A stretch of DNA of 23,843 nt from an uncultured Bacteroidales bacterium (lineage in GTDB: Bacteria; Bacteroidota; Bacteroidia; Bacteroidales; UBA4417): positions 1 to 23,843 of the forward strand of contig CAIXAQ010000750.1 in the NCBI GenBank assembly GCA_903917425.1, written 5' to 3'. A program made the position numbers and the translations under genes. Every line of letters begins with the position of its first letter. Positions within the stretch are counted from its first letter, which is position 1. The notes beneath the pieces were generated by a model. That model was given only the letters and a program-made list of their open reading frames with translations. It was not told the DNA's origin and did not search any database. Shown here piece by piece: positions 16,474-22,524 of this stretch.

Positions 16474-18078
16474 ATGGGCAAAACAATCCTTCTTGGCTTT
16501 TTGGCTTTTGTATTGGGTAATACGGCTGTGGCTCAAAACCTGGTTCGAAACCCCTCCTTCGAGGAGTATTATAAATGTCCGGGAGGCTCAGCCTCATTCG
16601 AACAAAATGTTAAAGACTGGACAGATATTGGTGGCGCAATTTATTTCAATGCATGTGCAGGATACGGCTATGGCCTTGGGGTCCCACTAAATATATCAGG
16701 CTTTCAGTATGCCAAAACAGGGAAAGCTTACGCTGGAATTCGTGTATATTTTGATGATATAACATTTGACTGGCGTAATTACATTGAAAACCACTTGTTG
16801 CAGCCGTTAACCCGAGATAGTATATATTGTGTATATTTTTACGCAAGTTTAATTGGCATTAAGTATGGTGCAATACAGAATATAGATGCATACTTGAGCG
16901 ATACTTTGGTATATTCTACTCTGCCAATAGGGTCAACTTCCACACTTTTTCTTCCTGCTCAAATTAAATCGGATCATATCATTTCCGATACACTCAACTG
17001 GACACTGGTAAGCGGGCTTTACAAAGCAAAAGGAGGTGAGCAATATATTACTATTGGTAATTTTACCTCGCGCAAAAATACCATTAAACTGCCTAACATA
17101 CCGACATTGGATGTGGCGTATTATATCGATGATGTAAACGTATCGAAAGCCGGTATGGGGCTTAAAGCACCTGATTTGGGTGCTGATACTGCAATATGCC
17201 GCAGTGTCTTACCCATTCACTTAACGGCACCACAGGGGTATGATGCTTACCAGTGGAGCAATGGGGCAACAACTCGCTTAACAGAGGCCACCGACCAGGG
17301 AAAGTATTGGGTTAAATGCATCATGAATGGGTGTGGGGAGTTATATGATGAAAAAATTATTTCTTTTGATACCCCATTGCTTAACCTTGATGCAGATAAA
17401 ATCATCTGTAAAGGTGAAAGTGTTTCATTAGAGGCCAAGGCGGGCTTTGATCATTACTTGTGGAGTACAGGCGATACTACTCAAAGTTTAACTGTTACAT
17501 CTGCAGGAATCTATGCATTGCAAACAACTGACCGATGTGGGCAACAAACCGATACTATCCGGGTTATGGTTGACACGGTGCCAACCGGGATAATTTCGCT
17601 TGGAAATGATACAACCCTGTGCCGGTTCGGAACGGATACACCTGTGGAATTAACCGCCAATACAACTTTGCCTAATTATGCGTGGAATACAGGTGATACT
17701 ACCCGGCAGATCATAGTTACCGAAAGAGGAATGTACACATTGCAAAGCCAGTTCAGGTGTGGTACTGTAAGCGACAGTATTTTTGTGGACGAATGTCCCC
17801 CGAAGATTTTCTTTCCCAATGCTTTTACCCCGGATAATGATGGTAAAAATAGTGTATTCAGAGCCGTGGTTGTAAACACAACGGTGAACCGTATGATAAT
17901 TTATAACCGCTGGGGACAAGAAATATATGAAAGCACTAATCCATTTCCTGAATGGGACGGCACATTTAATAACCAAAAAGCACCCGGAGGATTATATGTA
18001 TATCTGGTATTTTATTCAGATGACGTTTCTGGTTCTGAGCAAAAACAGCAGAGGGGAGTGGTGATGCTGGTTCGGTAA
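16474..18078 (+). CDS. Secreted protein with Ig-like repeats and T9SS type-B (gliding-associated) C-terminal domain
   Basis: A protein of 534 residues. Signal peptide at 1-21 (MGKTILLGFLAFVLGNTAVAQ). The N-terminal domain (~22-228) starts NLVRNPSFEEYYKCPGG and has WTDIGGAIYFNACAG and VAYYIDDVNV, a jelly-roll-like module found in Bacteroidota surface proteins. Three short Ig/PKD-like repeats follow (~230-440). Each has a Cys near the start (ICRSV, ICKGE, LCRFG), a Y/W core (YQWSNGATT, YLWSTGDTT, YAWNTGDTT) and a GxYxLQ-type end with a second Cys. The C-terminus (~442-534) is a complete CHU_C/type-B sorting domain: FFPNAFTPDNDGKN, MIIYNRWGQEIYES, EWDGTFNNQKAPGGLYVY and RGVVMLVR. ATG at 16474 is chosen over an in-frame TTG at 16438, which lies in a hairpin loop. 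It is flanked by orphan type-A sorting domains. Likely surface-exposed through T9SS; binding role unknown. Confidence 0.88.
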   Translation: MGKTILLGFLAFVLGNTAVAQNLVRNPSFEEYYKCPGGSASFEQNVKDWTDIGGAIYFNACAGYGYGLGVPLNISGFQYAKTGKAYAGIRVYFDDITFDWRNYIENHLLQPLTRDSIYCVYFYASLIGIKYGAIQNIDAYLSDTLVYSTLPIGSTSTLFLPAQIKSDHIISDTLNWTLVSGLYKAKGGEQYITIGNFTSRKNTIKLPNIPTLDVAYYIDDVNVSKAGMGLKAPDLGADTAICRSVLPIHLTAPQGYDAYQWSNGATTRLTEATDQGKYWVKCIMNGCGELYDEKIISFDTPLLNLDADKIICKGESVSLEAKAGFDHYLWSTGDTTQSLTVTSAGIYALQTTDRCGQQTDTIRVMVDTVPTGIISLGNDTTLCRFGTDTPVELTANTTLPNYAWNTGDTTRQIIVTERGMYTLQSQFRCGTVSDSIFVDECPPKIFFPNAFTPDNDGKNSVFRAVVVNTTVNRMIIYNRWGQEIYESTNPFPEWDGTFNNQKAPGGLYVYLVFYSDDVSGSEQKQQRGVVMLVR

Positions 18079-18090
18079 TGGGTTGTTAAC

Positions 18091-18330
18091 ATGTTGAATA
18101 AAACCTATAATTTTATGCCTTCCGGCACCGATTATTTTGTCCTGCAGGCGATCACAATTAACCGGCGTACAATTTACCTTATACGCTATGCAAGGCCGGT
18201 CTGTGCTTGCCGAAAAAATGATTGGTACACAATTCGTGTAAATACATTGGGTTTATCTATAGGTACTTATCCCTGGCAGATTGTTTATAAAAACAAAGTA
18301 GTCGAAAGCGGGAAATGGGTGAAGGAGTGA
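18091..18330 (+). pseudogene. Frameshifted remnant of a T9SS type-A sorting domain
   Basis: Two frames each carry half of one sorting domain. The +1-shifted frame, from about 18155, reads TGVQFTLYAMQGRSVLAEKM and then GTQFV before a stop near 18238-18243. The open frame continues with VNTLGLSIGTYPWQIVYKN and ends in KVVESGKWVKE. Joined, they give the LYDxxGRxV...LxxGxYxWQIV...VESGKWVKE pattern of a type-A domain. No start, signal peptide or host protein is visible, so this is a decayed gene end. The apparent 79-residue frame starting at 18091 is otherwise meaningless before the motif. Confidence 0.7.
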
Positions 18331-18677
18331 GGTGGCACTATTAAAATCATCCCTGAATGAGAAACTCAAATTACAAACCTATTTCGCTTTGGTTGCCACA
18401 ATCCCTAATGCAACTATTCCTCCTGTTTGGATTATTTCTGTTAGAATTCCACTGCTTTCATTGAATTTTCCTTCAAATTGTTCATTTCACATCAATTTTC
18501 GCTATGCTGCTATAGAGTACAATATTTTTATACAAACTTATTTTTAGCGATAAAAATGTGTAAATCTGTAGTTGAATTATAAATATACACAAAAAGCCCA
18601 ACACAACATGGGAGAAATCAATTACCAGAAACTGACTTCAAAGTTACTTAAAGAATAAATAAATTACTGAAATACAG
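18331..18677. other. Gap with gldH scrap, otherwise AT-rich
   Basis: Besides the gldH-like fragment at 18379-18486 it holds only AT-rich DNA and short chance frames. One is a 16-residue frame on plus beginning MGEINYQKL near 18609, for which I have no support as a gene. Confidence 0.5.
18379..18486 (-). pseudogene. C-terminal fragment of a second gldH copy
   Basis: On the minus strand, 35 residues ending at a TAG (18381-18379), closed upstream by TGA at 18489-18487. The end reads LTEIIQTGGIVALGIVATKAK-stop (in pieces: LTEIIQTGG, IVALGIVATKAK). The intact GldH at 18678-19154 ends IPKIQTEGIDALGIVVTKAK. The match spans about 30 residues, including the exact C-terminus, and is visible at DNA level (ATTTCGCTTT and CACAATCCCTAA blocks in both). 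Further upstream another frame (LYKNIVLYSS) may be more of the same copy after a frameshift, but this is uncertain. It lies 299 bp from the intact gene in the same orientation. Confidence 0.75.
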
Positions 18678-19154
18678 TTATTTCGCTTTCGTTACCACAA
18701 TCCCTAACGCATCAATTCCTTCTGTTTGAATTTTGGGAATCATATTCTCAATGCTGATTTTGCATTTGCCTTTATCGGCAATATTGATATTCTTCCACAA
18801 AATAACACTGGATTCATACACTTTTTCTTTTGGAACGCCTATCATTGTGCCGTTGGCCTTGACAGGTATGGTTACTTCGCGCATACGTTCCTCGCCCGAT
18901 GGTGTGGTAAGTATCACGTAAACAGGCAGATCGTCGTACTGAAATTGTGCCAGGCTGCGCACCGAGAGTGTTATATCATAGCTTTTGCCAGCCTCTTCAA
19001 TAGGTATTTCGTAAAGTTTCATCGAAAAACGATCCCAGGTGGAATCTTTCATTTTTAGGTATTTTTCGTACACAGGGCCGCGGTTGCAGGAAATAGTTAA
19101 CAAAGTAAATGAAAGAAATAGAAAAAAGTACAGAAGATTTTTTGATTTTTTCAT
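18678..19154 (-). CDS. gldH: Gliding motility lipoprotein GldH
   Basis: A protein of 158 residues, the normal GldH length. Lipoprotein signal MKKSKNLLYFFLFLSFTLLTISC with C23 as the lipidated residue, followed by NRGPVYEKYLKMKDSTWDRF, the typical GldH opening (YEKY and a conserved Trp). A single beta-rich domain contains YDITLSVRSLAQFQYDDLPVY, VILTTPSGEERM, SSVILWKNINIADKGKCKIS and the ending ALGIVVTKAK. GldH is an inner- or outer-membrane-attached lipoprotein required for gliding in Flavobacterium. It accompanies the type IX secretion system, which fits the T9SS cargo genes in this window. No other gld or por gene is adjacent. A tandem array of 7-base repeats lies directly upstream of its start (19187 onward), where its promoter would be expected; I see no TAnnTTTG there. 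Confidence 0.92.
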   Translation of the reverse strand: MKKSKNLLYFFLFLSFTLLTISCNRGPVYEKYLKMKDSTWDRFSMKLYEIPIEEAGKSYDITLSVRSLAQFQYDDLPVYVILTTPSGEERMREVTIPVKANGTMIGVPKEKVYESSVILWKNINIADKGKCKISIENMIPKIQTEGIDALGIVVTKAK

Positions 19155-19186
19155 GTAGATCGTTGATTATAAATTTTAATATTTAG

Positions 19187-19312
19187 TGCATTGTGCTTGG
19201 TGCTTGGTGCTTAGTGCTTAGCGCTTAGCGCATTGTGCCGGGTTCCAGGTTCAAAGTTCCTGGTTCAAAGTTCCAGGTTCCAGGTGCTTAGCGTATTGTG
19301 CTATGTGCTATT
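19187..19312 (+). repeat. Eighteen exactly phased tandem heptamers
   Basis: 126 bases divide without remainder into 18 units of 7. The unit classes are TGCTTGG/TGCTTAG/CGCTTAG, TGCATTG/CGCATTG/CGTATTG, TTCCAGG/TTCCTGG, TTCAAAG, TGCTATG and TGCCGGG. TTCCAGG occurs three times; TTCAAAG, TGCTTGG and TGCTTAG occur two or three times each. Nearly all units begin with T or C and end in G. Units of different sequence alternate but never break phase. The array lies between the starts/ends of gldH and mnmA. Confidence 0.9.
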
Positions 19313-19405
19313 TCGTCGTCCCTCACCCCGTCGCCCCTCGCCCAGTCGCCCAGTCGCCCCTCGCCCCGTCGCCTTGTCACCCCGTCGCCTTGTCGCCCTC
19401 GTCAC
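19313..19405 (-). repeat. C-rich 7/8-base repeat block (reverse GGGGCGA family)
   Basis: Continues directly from the heptamer array to the mnmA stop codon. Units include CGCCCCT, CGCCCAGT (twice), CGCCCCGT, CGCCTTGT (twice) and CACCCCGT. Read on the minus strand this is the same family as the blocks at 9831, 14551 and 15808. Confidence 0.8.
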
Positions 19406-20470
19406 CTAATCAATCACCCCGCTTCCAAAGCAGATACGCGAATCTTTATCATACACCACGCCAAACTGCCCTGCTGCCACTCCCGAAACCGGAACCGTGG
19501 ATTGAAGTATATAATTCTCCCCTTCCTTTTTCAGTGTTCCCTTGGTAAAATCGGGTGTATGGCGGATTTTGAAGGTGATTTCGTGCGAATCGCCGGAGTT
19601 TTCCCACGGGTTTCCACTGATAAAATGAAAGTCAGCCAAACTGATGACTTCCTGGTATTGCGATTCGGGATCGTAGCCATTGGAAACAAAAATGGTGTTT
19701 TCGGCCGAATCCTTTTTTACCACAAACCAGGGACCTCCGCCCAGGTTAAGCCCTTTGCGCTGCCCGATGGTATGAAACCAATAGCCTTTGTGTTTGCCAA
19801 GAATTTTGCCGGTTTCCAGTTCAACAATTTTTCCTTCTTTTTCGCCTATGTATTTCCTCAGGAAATCGACATAGTTCACTTTACCCAGGAAACAAATTCC
19901 CTGGCTGTCGCGGCGGTGGGCGCTGGGCATATTCTGTTTGTGAGCAATAGCCCGGACGTCGCTTTTCATCAGGTTTCCAACCGGAAACATGAGTTTGCTC
20001 ACTTGCGGATAGGTGATTTGAGCCAGAAAATCCGTTTGATCCTTAACCGGATCTTTTGCTGTTGCAAGCCAGGTTTTACCGCCTTCCACCAGCGTATTGG
20101 CATAGTGGCCTGTAGCAATTTTATCAAAATCTTTACCCCAGTATTTTTCGAATTCGCCGAATTTGATCAGCCGGTTGCACATCACATCCGGGTTGGGAGT
20201 AAGCCCTTTGCGAACCGCATCAAGCGCGTAGGCCATCACATTGTCCCAATACTCCTCGTGCAAAGGAACAATTTCCATCTTTAACCCGTAATAGTTTGCC
20301 AACCAGGAGGTAAGCTCAATATCCTCTTCGGAAGAGCAATCCAGGAAGCCTTCCTCGTCTTTCATCCCGATACGGATATAAAAAATCACCGGTTCGTGGC
20401 CCTGCTCTTTAAGCAAATGCAACATAACCGAACTGTCAACGCCTCCCGAAACAAGTGCTGCGATATTCAA
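19406..20470 (-). CDS. mnmA: tRNA-specific 2-thiouridylase MnmA
   Basis: A protein of 354 residues, normal length. It adenylates U34 of tRNA-Lys/Glu/Gln and transfers sulfur to make 2-thiouridine, in the cytoplasm. The N-terminal PP-loop is VSGGVDSSV (SGGVDSS at 8-14). Catalytic C98 is in TPNPDVMCNRLIKF and the partner C193 in DSQGICFLGK. Other family marks are IATGHYA (tRNA/ATP binding), KDQTDFLAQI, the linker GYWFHTIGQRKGL and the C-terminal beta barrel with RHTP and VSGVAAGQFGVVYD. All expected catalytic residues are present. Note the longer FLDCSSEEDIELTSWLANYYG segment after the PP-loop, typical of Bacteroidota members. It starts at ATG 20470 close behind a -7 element. Its stop abuts the C-rich repeat block. 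Confidence 0.97.
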   Translation of the reverse strand: MNIAALVSGGVDSSVMLHLLKEQGHEPVIFYIRIGMKDEEGFLDCSSEEDIELTSWLANYYGLKMEIVPLHEEYWDNVMAYALDAVRKGLTPNPDVMCNRLIKFGEFEKYWGKDFDKIATGHYANTLVEGGKTWLATAKDPVKDQTDFLAQITYPQVSKLMFPVGNLMKSDVRAIAHKQNMPSAHRRDSQGICFLGKVNYVDFLRKYIGEKEGKIVELETGKILGKHKGYWFHTIGQRKGLNLGGGPWFVVKKDSAENTIFVSNGYDPESQYQEVISLADFHFISGNPWENSGDSHEITFKIRHTPDFTKGTLKKEGENYILQSTVPVSGVAAGQFGVVYDKDSRICFGSGVID

Positions 20471-20492
20471 TGGATGTGTTTTTTTGATGGTG

Positions 20493-20500
20493 CAAAAATA
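20493..20500 (-). promoter_or_regulatory. -7 element for mnmA
   Basis: On the minus strand TATTTTTG, an exact TAnnTTTG, 23 bp before the mnmA start. No good -33 TTTG at 19 bases (a GTTG lies at ~22). Confidence 0.45.
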
Positions 20501-20580
20501 CGCTTTTCAGCGCAAGGGTCCGCAACGAAACCTGCTTTTTAAAATTTCGTTAGCTCATCCGGTTTCACCCTGTTAAATGA

Positions 20581-20588
20581 TACATTTG
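20581..20588 (+). promoter_or_regulatory. -7 element for the fucosidase gene
   Basis: TACATTTG, an exact TAnnTTTG, 90 bp before ATG 20678. The -33 position has no TTTG, so the gene may need an activator or another sigma factor. Confidence 0.4.
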
Positions 20589-20677
20589 TATTGAAATACT
20601 ATTGGGTTAATCATTCGCTTAGCCGCGATACTTTCACACCTTATTGCTAACCTATTGCCTATAAAATCCCGCAACGC

Positions 20678-22402
20678 ATGAGCCGAAAGACACTATTCTG
20701 CCTCAGTATAATGCTGATTCCTGCATTTCAATGCATTAATGCTCAAGCAATTCCTTATCATCCATCCGTTCCCTCGCCAAAGCAGATTGTATGGCAGGAT
20801 CTGGAGCAAACAATGTTTGTCCACTTCGACCCGGCAACCTGGCAGAATTCCAGCTACGACAACCACTCAACTCCCCTCAGCAGGATTAACCCCGCTAAAC
20901 TGGATGTTGATCAATGGATTGACGTAGCCGAATCATGGGGGGCTAAAATGATCATCTTTGTGGCGAAGCATGCAGGCGGTTTTTGCTGGTGGCAGACCGA
21001 AACCACTCCTTACAGCATTAAAAACACAGCTTACAGGAACGGAAAAGGCGATGTATTGGCCGAACTGGCCACAGCATGCGAAAAAAGGGGAATGAAACTG
21101 GGAATTTATATTTCGCCCAGCGACCTTTCGTTTGGGGCTTATCAGGGAGGCGGAGGCCGAACCAGCGATTCCACAAGGCAGGAAGAATACAATCATATAC
21201 TCCGCACACAATGGCAGGAAGTGCTTTCGCGAACACCCCATATTACGGAAATTTGGTTTGACGGCAGTGTTATTGTCCCTTTGGAAGATATTATTAAGAA
21301 ATATACGCCTGATGCCATTGTGTTCCAGGGTTCATTTGCCGATATCCGCTGGGTGGGCAATGAGCGTGGGTTTGCCCCTTACCCCGCCTGGAACAGCGTA
21401 AAACTAAGTGATGCACTATCGGGAACTGCCACCGCCGCCCATGGCGATCCCGATGGTGAAGTATGGATGCCTGCCGAAGTAGATGTACCGCTCAAAAACC
21501 ACGACTGGTTCTGGAGCCCTGACAATTATAAGAAACTTCGGTCCCTCGATGAACTCATCGACATTTATTACAATTCAGTTGGCCACGGCTGCCAGTTGCT
21601 TCTGAATTCCGCTCCCGACACAAGCGGGCTGATTCCGCAGGAAGATGTTTCGCTTTATAAACTTTTTGGTTCCGAAATCAAAAGACGCTTCGGCCAAAGT
21701 ATTTGCGAAACATCCGGGAAAGGGGATACGGTTGAGCTTGTTTTTGAAAAATCTACCCTGGTGGATCATCTTATCATACAGGAAGATATCTCATTCGGTG
21801 AGCGTGTTCGACGATACGTTATTGAAGGCAAAACCGATGGTGACTGGTTCCGCATTTCAGCAGGAATTTCTGTCGGACATAAGCGTATTGAACAGTTCCG
21901 TCCGGTGAGTGTTAACAAACTAAGGTTTCGCTGTACCGAAAGAAAATTGCCGCCTGTAATCAAACGATTGGCAGCATTTTATATAAACGATGGTAAAGAC
22001 CATAACGCCATTGCTTCTGACCGCGACGATTATGGCACACCCTGGGTAAAAGGCGAGCAGAAAACAAGCAACGAACAAAACGCAGGCAAACTTCAAAGTT
22101 TCAGGAACCTAAATGGCACATACGAAGCCGACATTTCATCATTTATCCCTTTGCCCGGTCAGTACGAAATTGAGGTTCGAAACATTAAAACCAATAAAAT
22201 TATTCCTGCTGTTAACCCTTCACTTTTATTGTTTGCAAAGGAAACGCCTGGACTTTTAACCCCAACTAAAAACGGTGTTTTTTCAATAAGCATTTCGGCC
22301 TATCCAACCATGGAAAAACATTCGATATTGCTGCGATTTGAACTTCCTGAAAAAACCAAACCAACAGACCTGGAATTATTTATTCGTGAGAAAAAGTTCT
22401 GA
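20678..22402 (+). CDS. Exported alpha-L-fucosidase, glycoside hydrolase family 29
   Basis: A protein of 574 residues. Signal peptide at ~1-23 (MSRKTLFCLSIMLIPAFQCINAQ). The GH29 TIM-barrel spans ~35-330: FVHFDPATW near the first strand, the AESWGAKMIIFVAKHAGGFCWW His motif, TTPYSIKN, KLGIYISPSDLSFG, the nucleophile D195 in ITEIWFDGS, and W263-M-P-A-E267 followed by DVPL and DWFWSP. The WxPAE..DWFW layout suits the GH29-B-like (alpha-1,3/1,4) side of the family, but that is inference. After ~345 comes a discoidin (F5/8-C-like) beta domain, VDHLIIQEDISFGERVRRY...FRISAGISVGHKRIEQF, and then a C-terminal beta region. It probably removes terminal fucose from glycans in the periplasm or outside. 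No T9SS tail, lipobox, SusC/SusD or other CAZyme neighbour is seen, so it is not in a visible polysaccharide utilisation locus. Confidence 0.92.
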   Translation: MSRKTLFCLSIMLIPAFQCINAQAIPYHPSVPSPKQIVWQDLEQTMFVHFDPATWQNSSYDNHSTPLSRINPAKLDVDQWIDVAESWGAKMIIFVAKHAGGFCWWQTETTPYSIKNTAYRNGKGDVLAELATACEKRGMKLGIYISPSDLSFGAYQGGGGRTSDSTRQEEYNHILRTQWQEVLSRTPHITEIWFDGSVIVPLEDIIKKYTPDAIVFQGSFADIRWVGNERGFAPYPAWNSVKLSDALSGTATAAHGDPDGEVWMPAEVDVPLKNHDWFWSPDNYKKLRSLDELIDIYYNSVGHGCQLLLNSAPDTSGLIPQEDVSLYKLFGSEIKRRFGQSICETSGKGDTVELVFEKSTLVDHLIIQEDISFGERVRRYVIEGKTDGDWFRISAGISVGHKRIEQFRPVSVNKLRFRCTERKLPPVIKRLAAFYINDGKDHNAIASDRDDYGTPWVKGEQKTSNEQNAGKLQSFRNLNGTYEADISSFIPLPGQYEIEVRNIKTNKIIPAVNPSLLLFAKETPGLLTPTKNGVFSISISAYPTMEKHSILLRFELPEKTKPTDLELFIREKKF

Positions 22403-22473
22403 TTTTAATTACCGGCTGCCCCAGGAATCTATTTATTTTCTTTCCTATTCCGTGGGATTTTTTGACAAAAAGC

Positions 22474-22504
22474 ATTGTTTTCAGGATAAACCGGTGTAAT
22501 TTTA
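22474..22504 (+). promoter_or_regulatory. Candidate promoter of the MEMO1-AMMECR1 gene
   Basis: ATTG (22474-22477), exactly 19 bases, TAATTTTA (22497-22504): one mismatch in each element. Predicted start near 22511, only ~14 bases before ATG 22525. This supports the long, signal-bearing start. Confidence 0.5.
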
Positions 22505-22524
22505 TACTGAATAATCCTGCTAAG

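Noticed and set aside
18332..18547. A 71-codon plus-strand frame after the decayed sorting domain
   Set aside because: The DNA is the antisense of a gldH C-terminal duplicate, and the plus-strand translation has no features.
19187..19405. Possible CRISPR array
   Set aside because: The units are 7-8 bases with no spacers of 25-40 bases and no cas genes nearby. It is a short tandem repeat.
19298..20284. A 328-codon open frame on plus opposite mnmA
   Set aside because: It starts inside the C-rich repeats and lies antisense to mnmA, whose catalytic motifs are all intact. Its translation shows no recognisable domain.
20678..22402. Polysaccharide utilisation locus around the fucosidase
   Set aside because: No SusC/SusD pair, other glycosidase, or dedicated regulator lies within the window on either side.
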